Shown: positions 26,863 to 35,796 of the stretch, piece by piece
Numbering within the stretch: the stretch's first letter is position 1
Layout: each line of letters begins with the position of its first letter
Assembly: GCA_963736715.1 (NCBI GenBank)
Contig: CAVTQA010000020.1
Coordinates: forward strand, 62,001-126,000
Length of the DNA: 64,000 nucleotides
Direction: 5' to 3'
Source of the DNA: AP-15 sp963736715
GTDB taxonomy: Bacteria > Pseudomonadota > Alphaproteobacteria > ATCC43930 > CGMCC-115725
The notes under the pieces: model-generated
Database searches by the model: none
What the model saw: the letters and a program-made list of their open reading frames with translations, nothing else
Told to the model about the DNA's origin: nothing
Program-made: the position numbers and the translations under genes

Positions 26863-28193
26863 TGCGCCGCCCAATCGTGCACTGCCCAGTCGTGGTTGTG
26901 CACCAAACCCTCGTCATGGCCGTGCTGTGAGGGGTCTGCCGGTCGATCCTCGCGGAATTGCGCCGTCTCGGTGCTGCCGGCCAGCGCCGTCGTCGAGGAG
27001 CGGCCGCCCGAAATCACCATCGCCACCGCATCGAAGTAGCCGACGCCGACCTCGCGCTGATGCCGGGTTGCAGTATAGCCGTCAGCCTCGGCTGCGAACT
27101 CAGCCTGCTGCAATTCGGAATACGCCGCCATACCGCGCTCGCTGTAATCGCGCGCCAGTTCGAACATCGCGAGGTTGAGGCTATGAAAGCCGGCCAAAGT
27201 GACAAACTGGAACCGGTATCCCATTTGCGCGATGTCGTGCTGAAAGCTCGCCAGCCTCTCGGGAGCCAGCTTTTTTCGCCAGTTGAAGCTCGGCGAGCAG
27301 TTGTACGCCAGCAATTTGCCCGGGAACTCGCGATGGATCGCAGCCGCAAACCGCTCGGCCTCGCCGAGGTCGGGCTCGCTCGTCTCCCACCACAGGAGGT
27401 CGGCGTAAGGCGCATAGGCGAGGCTGCGTGCAATGGCGTATTCGACGCCGAGCCCCGGGCGGATGCGGAAGAAGCCCTCCGCGGTGCGCTCGCCGCTGAT
27501 GAACGGTCCGTCGCGCTCGTCGATGTCGCTGGTCAACAGGTGCGCCGATTGCGCGTCGGTGCGGCAGAGCAGCACGGTCGGCACGCCCTCGACATCGGCC
27601 GCGAGACGGGCGGCGTTGAGCGTGCGGATGTGCTGACTAATCGGCACGAGGACCTTGCCGCCCAGATGACCGCATTTCTTTTCCGACGCGAGCTGGTCCT
27701 CGAAATGCACGCCCGCCGCGCCCGCCTCGATCATCGCCTTCATCAGCTCGTAGGCGTTGAGCGCGCCGCCGAACCCGGCCTCGGCATCGGCAATGATCGG
27801 CGCCATCCAGTAAGTGTCGTCACCATCGCCTTCCGAGTGGGCGATCTGGTCGGCGCGGCGCAGTGCATTGTTGATGCGCCTGACGACATTGGGCATCGAA
27901 TCCACTGGATAGAGCGACTGGTCCGGATACATCTGCCCGGCAGTATTGGCGTCGGCGGCGACTTGCCAGCCGGATAGATAAATAGCCTTCAAACCGGCCT
28001 TGACCTGCTGCACGGCCTGATTGCCGGTCAGGGCACCGAGGGTCGGCACGAAGGGCTCGGTGTTCAACAGATGCCGCAACCGCGCGGCGCCCATTTCCGC
28101 CAATGTATGACGAATGCGGAAGGAGCCTGCCAGCCGCTCGACATCCGCGGGGCCGTAGTCTCGGCGAACGCCTGAAAATCCCTCGGGCTGCAT
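26859..28193 (-). CDS. aceA: Isocitrate lyase
   Basis: Splits isocitrate into glyoxylate and succinate. 444 residues. YLSGWQVAADANTAGQMYPD, APIIADAEAGFGGALNAYEL, the catalytic KKCGHLGGKVLVP, TVLLCRTDAQSAHLLTSDID, and AYNCSPSFNWRKKL. The C-terminus runs about 15 residues past the usual end with a short His/Asp/Trp-rich tail containing HDWA twice. First gene of the aceA-aceB operon; a RamB-like regulator is transcribed divergently 137 bases away. Confidence 0.98.
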   Translation of the reverse strand: MQPEGFSGVRRDYGPADVERLAGSFRIRHTLAEMGAARLRHLLNTEPFVPTLGALTGNQAVQQVKAGLKAIYLSGWQVAADANTAGQMYPDQSLYPVDSMPNVVRRINNALRRADQIAHSEGDGDDTYWMAPIIADAEAGFGGALNAYELMKAMIEAGAAGVHFEDQLASEKKCGHLGGKVLVPISQHIRTLNAARLAADVEGVPTVLLCRTDAQSAHLLTSDIDERDGPFISGERTAEGFFRIRPGLGVEYAIARSLAYAPYADLLWWETSEPDLGEAERFAAAIHREFPGKLLAYNCSPSFNWRKKLAPERLASFQHDIAQMGYRFQFVTLAGFHSLNLAMFELARDYSERGMAAYSELQQAEFAAEADGYTATRHQREVGVGYFDAVAMVISGGRSSTTALAGSTETAQFREDRPADPSQHGHDEGLVHNHDWAVHDWAAQ

Positions 28194-28330
28194 GTTCAGT
28201 TCCTTGTTAATAACACCGTGATTTCAATAACAACATTGCAGCTGCAGCGGCGAGCCCCAATGTGGCATGATCAATGCAATTCTGTTGGTGTCTTCACAGA
28301 CTGCGCTCAATTTTTGTAAAGGCTGTAAAA
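28194..28330. promoter_or_regulatory. Divergent control region between aceA and its putative regulator
   Basis: 137 AT-richer bases. TGTAAA occurs twice, at 28315-28320 and 28324-28329, just before the regulator start, and GTTAATAACA and CAATAACAAC flank the aceA side. A GCAGCTGC palindrome lies near 28238. These are plausible operator elements for the divergent regulator; no footprint-quality motif can be assigned from one sequence. Confidence 0.4.
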
Positions 28331-29728
28331 ATGTCGCGTGTCCAGATCGGGCGTACCGTGCGGCGGCTGCGCACTGAGCGGAACCTGTCGCAGCAGGCAC
28401 TGGCGAACCGGCTCGGCATCTCGGCGAGTTATTTGAACCTGATCGAGCACGATCAGCGCGCGGTGAGCGGCACATTGCTGATCAAGCTCGCTGAAATATT
28501 CCACCTCGACCTCGCCATGCTCTCAGGCTCGCAGGAACGTCGGCTCGAGATCGGGCTGCGCGAGGCTTTCTCCGATCCCTTGCTGGGCGTCGACGCGGTG
28601 CCCGAAGCCGAAATTGCCGCCTTGGCCGGCTCGGGTCCGAATGCGGCGCGCGCGGTGCTCGCGCTTTATCGCGCGTGGCGGGTCGCCCGCGAGGACGCCG
28701 GAGGCATCGCCCTCCCGTCAGGGCGGCGCATCCTGCTGCCCAATGAAGAGGCGCGCGATTTCTTCGATGACCGCGCCAACCATTTCCCGACGCTCGAAGA
28801 GGCCGCCGACGGGATCGCCGCCACCTGCAGCGCCGCCCCGGCCGAGATGAACCACGCCATCGCCGAAAGGCTGCGCAAAACGCACGGCCTCACCGTCACT
28901 GTGCAGCCGCTCGACGGGGTGCTGCGCCGCTTTGATCCGGAGACCCGCCGGCTTGCCCTCGCCGAGACCCTGCCGCGAGAGAGCCGCGGGTTCCACATGG
29001 CGTTCCAGCTCGCCCTCTTCGAAGCGCGCGACGCGGTAGAAACCGTGTTGCGCGAGGCCGCGCCGTCTTCGGCGGAAGCGGCGATGCTGATCCGCGTGGG
29101 CCTCCTCAACTATGTCGCCGGCGCCATCCTGATGCCGTACGCCGCATACCTCGCGTCGGCGCAGGAGCTGCGCCACGACATGGAGGCGATGGCGGCACGC
29201 TTCGGGGTTTCCTTCGAACAGGCCTGTCACCGCATGTCCACCTTGCAGCGGCCCGGGGCGCGCGGCGTGCCGTTCTTTTTTGTCCGCGTCGACCCGGCGG
29301 GGAACGTGTCGAAGCGTTTCTCGGCGGCGGGCTTCCCGTTTGCGCGTTACGGCGGCTCGTGCCCGCGCTGGGTGGTGCATACCGCCTTTTCGCAGCCCGG
29401 TGCGGTCCAGGTGCAAGTCGCCGAGCTGCCCGACGGCGACGCCTATCTTTGCTTCGCCCGCGCCGTGGCGCGGCCCGCGACACATTGGCGCGAACCCCGC
29501 CCTGTCCATGTCGTGGCGATGGGCTGCAGCGTGGCGCACGCCGAGGAGGTCGCCTATGCCGACGGGCTCGACCTCGAACGGGCCAAGGTCGGCATCGGCT
29601 TGTCTTGCCGCCTGTGCAATCGCTCCGACTGCCGCAGCCGGGCCTTTCCCCCGCTCGAGCACCGGCTCGCACTCGATCCGCTGACCTCGAGCGCGACGCC
29701 CTATCGGTTCGAGCCGCGCGAGGGCTGA
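28331..29728 (+). CDS. XRE-family regulator with IrrE/ImmA-like and DUF2083-like domains (RamB-type)
   Basis: 465 residues from MSRVQIGRTVRRLRTERNLS. Residues 1-60 form a Cro/CI helix-turn-helix (LSQQALANRLGISASYLNLI). The middle (about 155-290) resembles the ImmA/IrrE peptidase region, but the zinc motif HExxH is replaced by FHMAFQLALFEARD. The C-terminal third carries the short-chain fatty acyl regulator signature with cysteines (GIGLSCRLCNRSDCRSRAFP). Members include RamB and PrpR-like regulators of acetate and propionate metabolism. Divergence from aceA makes control of the glyoxylate shunt the natural inference. Confidence 0.85.
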   Translation: MSRVQIGRTVRRLRTERNLSQQALANRLGISASYLNLIEHDQRAVSGTLLIKLAEIFHLDLAMLSGSQERRLEIGLREAFSDPLLGVDAVPEAEIAALAGSGPNAARAVLALYRAWRVAREDAGGIALPSGRRILLPNEEARDFFDDRANHFPTLEEAADGIAATCSAAPAEMNHAIAERLRKTHGLTVTVQPLDGVLRRFDPETRRLALAETLPRESRGFHMAFQLALFEARDAVETVLREAAPSSAEAAMLIRVGLLNYVAGAILMPYAAYLASAQELRHDMEAMAARFGVSFEQACHRMSTLQRPGARGVPFFFVRVDPAGNVSKRFSAAGFPFARYGGSCPRWVVHTAFSQPGAVQVQVAELPDGDAYLCFARAVARPATHWREPRPVHVVAMGCSVAHAEEVAYADGLDLERAKVGIGLSCRLCNRSDCRSRAFPPLEHRLALDPLTSSATPYRFEPREG

Positions 29729-29875
29729 TCGGAATAGCCGTACGCGGCAAGGTTTCCGACGTGGTATTACTGCGAGCACCAGACGGTTTTTTCCGCCAGA
29801 GTGTAGTGCATGAGAGGCTGTGGCCGAATTCCTTCCCTCGCGGATGACAGCACATTGCCGGACGAGGAGCGCGCG

Positions 29876-31012
29876 ATGCTGGATCGCGCGCGGGCGCTGG
29901 TTCCTCAACTCGCTGGCCGCGCACCGGCAGCCGCCGCGGCGCGGCGGCTGCCGGTGGAGACTATCGCCGAGTATCACGCGGCCGGCGTCCTCCGGATCCT
30001 GCAGCCGAAGCGCTTCGGCGGCATACAGGGCCGGTTCAGCCTGTTCTCCCGCATCGTCGAGGAATTGACCTATGGCTGCGCGTCCTCGGCCTGGGTCTAT
30101 GCGGTGCTGGCCGAACATCAATGGATCATCGCGCAATACCCCGAGAAGGCGCAGATCGACGTGTGGGGCGACGATCCCGAGGCGGTCGCCTCGTCTTCGC
30201 TGGCGCCGCGCGCCGCCGCCAAGCGTGTCGCCGGAGGTTGGCGCCTGAGCGGACGGTTTCCGTTCTCCAGCGGCTGCGACTATGCGCAATGGGCAATCCT
30301 CGGCGCCTTCCTCGCGGAGATGGGCGACCCGCGGCACATCGCCTATCTGCTGGCGCCGCTCGCCGAGGTCGAGATCGTCGATGACTGGCAGGTGCTCGGC
30401 CTCGCGGGCACCGGCAGCAAGTCGCTGGCCTTGCACGATGTCTTCATCCCCGAGCACCGCTGCGTGATGGTCAGCGATCTCTTTGCCGGCACCCCGCCGG
30501 GTGCGCTGGTGCATCCCGATTATCCGGTGCTGCGCGCGCCGCGCGGGTTCCTGGTGTCCTACTCGTTGCCGCCGGTCGCGATCGCGCTCGGCCGCCGCGC
30601 GCTCGATATCGCCTGCGCCGCGCTGGCGGGCCGGGTATCGCGCGGAGTGACAAAGCTGGCCGAATCCGAGGTCGTGCAGATGGCGATCGGAGAGGCCGCC
30701 GCGGCGATCGATGTCGCGACGATGCTGCTGCACACCGGGCGCGAATCGAGTACCGCCGCGGTCAGCTCGGGCCGCAAGATCACCGAGGCGGAGGCATTGC
30801 GCGCGCGGCGCGACATGGTCTACGCGCAGCACCAGGTGAGCTGGGCGCTCGACCGCCTGTGCGAGATGAACGGCGCCCGCTGGGTCTATGACAGCGACCA
30901 GCTGGGGGCCATCCGGCGCGACGTGATGACCATCCTGACCCACCACGCCGCGAGCCGCCAGGCTGCAATGGCCCCATATGGCCGCATGCTGCTCGCCGGC
31001 GACATGGCGTGA
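29876..31012 (+). CDS. Acyl-CoA-dehydrogenase-fold flavin-dependent monooxygenase (HsaA/DszC-like)
   Basis: About 378 residues. The start at 29876 (MLDRARALVPQLAGRAPAAA) has GAGGAGC upstream and fits the family; an ATG at 29810 lacks such a site. The pattern AAGVLRILQPKRFGGIQGRF, EELTYGCASSAWVYAVLAEH, GGWRLSGRFPFSSGCDYAQW and VLGLAGTGSKSLALHDVFIP is that of the two-component class D monooxygenases, rather than true acyl-CoA dehydrogenases, because the catalytic Glu region is absent and GCxSxAW is typical. It needs reduced flavin from a separate reductase, not seen nearby. Substrate unknown, probably aromatic or heterocyclic. Confidence 0.75.
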   Translation: MLDRARALVPQLAGRAPAAAAARRLPVETIAEYHAAGVLRILQPKRFGGIQGRFSLFSRIVEELTYGCASSAWVYAVLAEHQWIIAQYPEKAQIDVWGDDPEAVASSSLAPRAAAKRVAGGWRLSGRFPFSSGCDYAQWAILGAFLAEMGDPRHIAYLLAPLAEVEIVDDWQVLGLAGTGSKSLALHDVFIPEHRCVMVSDLFAGTPPGALVHPDYPVLRAPRGFLVSYSLPPVAIALGRRALDIACAALAGRVSRGVTKLAESEVVQMAIGEAAAAIDVATMLLHTGRESSTAAVSSGRKITEAEALRARRDMVYAQHQVSWALDRLCEMNGARWVYDSDQLGAIRRDVMTILTHHAASRQAAMAPYGRMLLAGDMA

Positions 31013-31077
31013 GGCCGCACCAATTGCAATATTGTCGTGTTTGACTGCGACCGGCATAGAGAGGCTATGGTATCGGA

Positions 31078-32004
31078 ATGGAAGAGATTTATTGCTTTGC
31101 GGGCAACCCGCTCGACCGCGTCAGCCAGCGTCGCCAGGACGCCGGCTGGGTCGCGTCGCTGCTTGCAGATCCCGCCACCCGGGTGCTCCCGTTACATGGC
31201 CTCAAACCGCCCGTTCGCCACTCTTCTGCGGCGGCGTTGGATTGGCAGAATGTCGCCCCGTGGCGGCCGCTGATCGACAACGGCAGCACTCTCATTCTGC
31301 TCGGCATCCGCGACGGCCGCGCGTTTTTCGCGCTCGACGCCGGCTCGACCGAGATCCCGAGCGGCAACGGCAGCGTCGTAATGGATGCGCGCGCGGCCGC
31401 ACCGATGATCGATGGCGGCGAGGCGGCGATCCTCGCCGAGGCGCGCTCGCTGATCGACTGGCACGACCGGCATCGGTTTTGCGCCAGATGTGGAACACCC
31501 AGCGTCATTGCGTCGGGAGGGTGGGTACGGCATTGCCCCAACTGCAAGGCGCACCACTTTCCTCGCGTCGACCCGGTCGTAATCATGCTTGCCGTCAAGG
31601 GTGAGCGCTGTCTGCTTGGCCGCGGCCACCGGCGGCCTGGCGCCCGGTTTTCGTGCCTCGCCGGCTTCATGGAGCCGGGCGAGACGCCGGAAGAGGCAGT
31701 GCGGCGCGAAGTACTCGAGGAATCGGGCATTCAAGTCGGACGAGTGAGCTATCTCGCCTCGCAGCCTTGGCCGTTCCCGTCGAGCCTGATGATGGGCTTT
31801 CTGGGCGAGGCGCTCAGCGAGGAGATCACGATCGATCCCGAAGAACTCGCCGAGGTGCGCTGGTTCGAGCGGGACGAGGTGCGGGCCATGGTCGAACGGT
31901 CGCGCTCGGACGACCCCATTCCGGGTCTTGCCACCCTGCCGCCGCCTCTGGCGATCGGCCACCAAATCGCCCGACGCTGGGCCTTCGGCGCCGATCGCGT
32001 GTAG
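31078..32004 (+). CDS. nudC: NAD+ diphosphatase (NudC-type Nudix hydrolase)
   Basis: Hydrolyses NAD(H) to NMN and AMP and may decap NAD-capped RNA. 308 residues. Zinc ribbon FCARCGTPSVIASGG with HCPNCKAHHFPRVDPVVIM, Nudix box GFMEPGETPEEAVRREVLEE followed by SG, and the NudC-specific SQPWPFPSSLMMGF. Single gene, same strand as the upstream monooxygenase but probably separate. Confidence 0.95.
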   Translation: MEEIYCFAGNPLDRVSQRRQDAGWVASLLADPATRVLPLHGLKPPVRHSSAAALDWQNVAPWRPLIDNGSTLILLGIRDGRAFFALDAGSTEIPSGNGSVVMDARAAAPMIDGGEAAILAEARSLIDWHDRHRFCARCGTPSVIASGGWVRHCPNCKAHHFPRVDPVVIMLAVKGERCLLGRGHRRPGARFSCLAGFMEPGETPEEAVRREVLEESGIQVGRVSYLASQPWPFPSSLMMGFLGEALSEEITIDPEELAEVRWFERDEVRAMVERSRSDDPIPGLATLPPPLAIGHQIARRWAFGADRV

Positions 32005-32393
32005 GCGTGTCGGAGGCAGGCCCTCTCCTACCATCGCCAGCGCGATGGTTCCCCCTCTCCCGCATTGCAGCAACAACAAAATTGCCATAATCACATGTTG
32101 TCCGTCTCCAGAGGGCATCTGGCGGCGGGCGCCAAAGTGACCGATCGAGGATAGGCGACCCGTGAGCGGGTGCAGCCCAATAGTTTTCGTCGCCGGTGCC
32201 GGGCGGCCGAAAAAGTCTCCACCGTTAGCGGAAGGACTTGTTTTTTAGTTGAAAAAATTTGGCATCATGGACATTACACGACTTTGGCGCGTGCGGAGGC
32301 AAAGCGGGAAACCCAAGATATTGATGCGCCCCGGTTGCCGCAAACGCCCAACCGGCTGCTAACGGCGCGGCGGAAGCGGGCTCGATGTTTGTT
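32005..32393. other. Intergenic region between nudC and the alpha/beta hydrolase
   Basis: Convergent gap of about 390 bases. Open frames here lack ribosome-binding sites and recognisable sequence. No strong terminator hairpin is seen; a run GTTTTTTAGTTGAAAAAATT near 32238 is notably AT-rich. Confidence 0.5.
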
Positions 32394-33230
32394 TCATGCC
32401 TCTAGGAAGAGCTTCGTGTGCGCCACGAAGAGCTCGGGATACTGGAAGAGCGCGCCATGACCGGAGTCCGGATACACAATCAGTTGTGCATTCGGAACGT
32501 GCTGCGAAAGCGTGAACGAGTTGATTGTGGGCACCATGATGTCGTCATTGCCGTTCACGACCAGCGTCGGCTGCTTGATCGTCTTCAAATCAGCATAGCG
32601 TTCGCCTCGTGGCTCCCGCCATTCCATTATAGCCGCTTGCTGCGCCTTCATGGTCTGAATCGACGAAGGCGGATCAGCATCCTTGCGCTGATGACGGCGA
32701 TCCCAAAATGCCCTTCCGGCCGCCTGACTTGCTTCCGAAGGCGAGAAGAAGAGAAACAAAAAATCCTCGCAGACCGGCACGGGATTGCCGGCAACTTCCA
32801 AAACACGCGAATTCTTCGACGGTTCGCCGTTTCGCGGTCCGGTCCCGGCGAGCACGAGGCGCCTAACGAGATTGGGATGGCGCAGCACGAAACTCTGCGC
32901 AACGTAGCCTCCGATGGAGAAGCCGAGCACATCGACCTGAGGTAATCCCAGGGCGTTGACGAATGCGGCGACGTGATCGCCCATCGCTTCGATGGTGTTC
33001 GGCGTTTCGCCGCTCGAACTGGCGACACCTGCATTGTTGAAGAGGATTACGGGACGCCCTTGGGCAAGCCCGTCCGTGACGAGCGGATCCCAGTTGTCAA
33101 GGCCGCCGCGGAAGTGTTGAAGGAAGACAAGCGGCGTGCCGCTTTCCGAGCCGAAGCGCCTGTATGCGTAGCGGATTCCATTAGCCTCGATGAAGCGGGT
33201 CGGTGCCGTGACGTGGGTGTCTTTCGCCAT
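32394..33230 (-). CDS. Alpha/beta-fold hydrolase
   Basis: 278 residues from MAKDTHVTAPTRFIEANGIR at 33230, fixed by the perfect ribosome-binding site AAGGAGATAAAT. Oxyanion segment VFLQHFRGGLDNWDP, nucleophile elbow VLGFSIGGYVAQSFVL (Ser), Asp in LVVNGNDDIMVPTINS, His in DSGHGALFQYPELF, so the triad is complete. No signal peptide. Related enzymes include non-heme chloroperoxidase-like and ester hydrolases; the substrate cannot be told. Confidence 0.85.
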   Translation of the reverse strand: MAKDTHVTAPTRFIEANGIRYAYRRFGSESGTPLVFLQHFRGGLDNWDPLVTDGLAQGRPVILFNNAGVASSSGETPNTIEAMGDHVAAFVNALGLPQVDVLGFSIGGYVAQSFVLRHPNLVRRLVLAGTGPRNGEPSKNSRVLEVAGNPVPVCEDFLFLFFSPSEASQAAGRAFWDRRHQRKDADPPSSIQTMKAQQAAIMEWREPRGERYADLKTIKQPTLVVNGNDDIMVPTINSFTLSQHVPNAQLIVYPDSGHGALFQYPELFVAHTKLFLEA

Positions 33231-33606
33231 ATTTATCTCCTTGCCTCCCGTTCGGGATGCTATGTCCGCAATATGGATCTTGGTGCCGTCCAGCGCCACC
33301 GCGGGACGGGCCGCCGCGATACGGTTGCAGGCTGACTCCGGTGGAGTCCTGCCGTTCATAATTCAAGACTTTTGTGACTCCGGCTCTTGCTCTTATCATC
33401 AATGGATTAGGGTTTGCGTAAGATATGACTGAAACCCACGCGCAAAACCGCTCGGGTATGCCCGCGCCAGCACCGAGGGGGCAGACACACAAGGTCAAAC
33501 AGGCGCCCCCGAATTCAAGCGGCACACTGCGGAAGGCTCGACCGGATGGTCATGATGCGATAAGAACCCAGATAATTTGGCAATAACAATCCTGGGGAAG
33601 CGCCGC
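33231..33606. promoter_or_regulatory. Divergent region with an inverted repeat
   Basis: 376 bases between the hydrolase (leftward) and an MFS gene (rightward), without a supported gene. GACTCC-GGT-GGAGTC at 33334-33348 is a perfect 6-bp inverted repeat, and a half-site TGACTCCGG recurs near 33371. It may be an operator for one or both genes; no regulator gene is adjacent. Confidence 0.35.
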
Positions 33607-34932
33607 ATGACAGCAATCGACATCGCATCAACCCCACTCTCCGAGGCCGATCACCGCGCGCAGTTGCGGCGGGCGGTGATCGCGAGCACGGTCGGCACGA
33701 CGATCGAGTGGTACGACTTCCTGCTCTACAGCATCGTCACCGGCCTCGCCTTCGGCAAGCTGTTCTTCCCGAAATCAGACCCGCTGGTCGGGGTGCTGGA
33801 GGCCTTCGCGATCTATACCGTCGGTTTTATCGCCCGGCCGATCGGGGCGGCGTTCTTCGGTCATTTCGGCGACCGCATCGGGCGCAAGGGGACGCTGATC
33901 GCTACGCTACTGACGACCGGATTGGCGACTTTCGCCGTGGGCTTTGTGCCGACTTACGACTCGATCGGCATCTGGGGCGCCGTCATCCTGACGATCATCC
34001 GCTTCATCCAGGGGATCGGGGTCGGCGGCGAATGGGGCGGCTCGGTGCTGCTGGCGATGGAATGGGCGCGCACCAACCGCCATCGCGGCTTTATCACCTC
34101 TTGGCCGCAATTCGGCGGACCGGCCGGGCTGCTGTTGGCAAATCTAGCGGTGTTCGTGTTCAGCGCGATTTCAGGCGACCAGTTCCTCGTCTGGGGCTGG
34201 CGCATCCCGTTCATGCTGAGCATCGTCATGGTCGCGGTCGGGCTCTACATCCGGCTCGGCGTCCTCGAGACGCCGGTCTTCCGCCGCCTGGTCGCGGAAG
34301 AGCGGATCGAGCGGGTCCCCGTGCTCGAAGTCATCAAGCGCCAGCCAAGGCAGATCATCCTGTCGGCCTTCGCCCGGATGGCCGAGCAGGCCCCCGCTTA
34401 CATCTATCTCGCCTTCGTCTTCACCTATGGCACGCAGGTGCTGCACACCTCGCGCGATTTCCTTTTGACGGCGCTGATTGCGGCGGGGCTGGTGTCGTTT
34501 GTCACGATCCCATTGGCGGGGCATTTGTCGGACCGGTTCGGCCGCAAGCGCATCTACATAATCGGCTCGGTCGCGACCGGGATCTTCGGCTTCATCTACT
34601 TCGCGATGCTGAACACGATGGTTCCGGCCTGGATCTTTCTCGGCATCATCCTGTCCTTTGTGCCGCATGATCTGATGTACGGACCGCAAGCCGCGCTGAT
34701 CGCGGAAGGCTTCACGCCGCGGCTGCGCTACAGCGGCTGCTCGATCGGCTATCAGCTCGCTTCGGTCATCGCCGGCGGCCCGGCGCCGCTGATCGCGACG
34801 GCGCTCCTCGCGGCGACCGGATCGGGTTATGTGATCGCCGTCTATATCCTCTTCTGCGCAGTGGTCTCGATCATCGCGACGGCGCTGATGCCGGATCTCA
34901 CCAACCGCGACATCTCGCAGGAGCACGCCTAG
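33607..34932 (+). CDS. MFS transporter, metabolite:H+ symporter (MHS) family
   Basis: About 441 residues; start MTAIDIASTPLSEADHRAQL at 33607 with GGGGAAG upstream. The family opening VIASTVGTTIEWYDFLLYSI is followed by GFIARPIGAAFFGHFGDRIG RK (MFS loop 2-3 motif) and IRFIQGIGVGGEWGGSVLL. Twelve helices are expected. MHS members carry dicarboxylates, proline/betaine, shikimate or alpha-ketoglutarate; the substrate here is not predictable. The SDR gene follows after 61 bases on the same strand. Confidence 0.9.
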   Translation: MTAIDIASTPLSEADHRAQLRRAVIASTVGTTIEWYDFLLYSIVTGLAFGKLFFPKSDPLVGVLEAFAIYTVGFIARPIGAAFFGHFGDRIGRKGTLIATLLTTGLATFAVGFVPTYDSIGIWGAVILTIIRFIQGIGVGGEWGGSVLLAMEWARTNRHRGFITSWPQFGGPAGLLLANLAVFVFSAISGDQFLVWGWRIPFMLSIVMVAVGLYIRLGVLETPVFRRLVAEERIERVPVLEVIKRQPRQIILSAFARMAEQAPAYIYLAFVFTYGTQVLHTSRDFLLTALIAAGLVSFVTIPLAGHLSDRFGRKRIYIIGSVATGIFGFIYFAMLNTMVPAWIFLGIILSFVPHDLMYGPQAALIAEGFTPRLRYSGCSIGYQLASVIAGGPAPLIATALLAATGSGYVIAVYILFCAVVSIIATALMPDLTNRDISQEHA

Positions 34933-34993
34933 GCAGTTGCCTCGGTAGAATGCGGGTCCCTTCCACTCTCGAACATCGCATGGAGGTGCGCTG

Positions 34994-35743
34994 ATGGGTA
35001 AGCTCGACGGGAAAGTCGCGCTGGTAACCGGCTCGGGCCGCAATATCGGGCGCGCAACGGTGTTGAAGCTGGCCGGGGAAGGGGCGCACGTCGTCGTCAA
35101 CGCCCGCTCCAACCAGGCCGAGGCCGACGCCGTCGCGCGCGAGGCCCGGGACCGCGGGGTCAAGGCGCTCGCCGTCATTGCCGACGTCGCCAAGAAAGAT
35201 CAGGTCGACGCGATGGTGGCGCGGGCAATTTCGGAGTTCGGCCGCATCGACATCCTCATCAACAATGCCGCGATCCGGCCGCACAAGCCCTTCACGGAGG
35301 TGACAACACAAGACTGGGAGTACGTCAGGGGGGTCGTCCTCGATGGCGCTCTCTACTGCACGCGGGCGGTGATCGATTCGATGGTCGCGAACCGTTATGG
35401 CCGCATCCTGTTCTTCACCGGGGAAGGCGCCTTCACCGGCGGCAGCGGACGCGTCCACGTCTCGGCGGCCAAAATGGGCTTGGTCGGGCTGGCGCGAGCC
35501 TTGGCCTCCGAGTTCGCCGCCCAGAATATCCGGGCCAACGTGGTCTCCCCGGGCAGCATCGACACCAGGCGGGACAATCCCGAGTGGTATCAGGGGCGGG
35601 TGCCGAGCGCCGCGGGCATTCCGCTCGGCCGTCAGGGGCATGTCGACGAGATCGCCGCCACCTGCCTCTTTCTGGTCAGCGACGACGGCGGCTTCATCAC
35701 CGGCCAGACCATCCACGTCAACGGCGGCACAGGCTACTACTGA
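34994..35743 (+). CDS. SDR-family oxidoreductase lacking the catalytic tyrosine
   Basis: 249 residues, classical SDR. Rossmann motif VALVTGSGRNIGRATVLKLA, ADVAKKDQVDAMV, INNAAIRPHKPFTEV, and the C-terminal NVVSPGSIDTRRDNPEWYQG with GGFITGQTIHVNGGTGYY. The active site is unusual: where YxxxK is expected the sequence is HVSAAKMGLVGLARALA, so Lys remains but the Tyr position is Val. The preceding Ser region reads FFTGEGAFTGG with no Ser. Normal FabG-like chemistry is therefore doubtful. GGAGG stands 6 bases before the ATG. Possibly co-transcribed with the MHS transporter. Confidence 0.85.
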   Translation: MGKLDGKVALVTGSGRNIGRATVLKLAGEGAHVVVNARSNQAEADAVAREARDRGVKALAVIADVAKKDQVDAMVARAISEFGRIDILINNAAIRPHKPFTEVTTQDWEYVRGVVLDGALYCTRAVIDSMVANRYGRILFFTGEGAFTGGSGRVHVSAAKMGLVGLARALASEFAAQNIRANVVSPGSIDTRRDNPEWYQGRVPSAAGIPLGRQGHVDEIAATCLFLVSDDGGFITGQTIHVNGGTGYY

Positions 35744-35796
35744 CGTTTGGCTTGTCAGGCCGGTACCGGAGATCGCAGACGGTGGACGCGACAGCG

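Noticed and set aside
28718..31057. 779-codon minus-strand open frame opposite the RamB-like regulator and the monooxygenase
   Set aside because: Shadow frame; low-complexity Arg/His/Gly-rich translation and two strong genes on the other strand.
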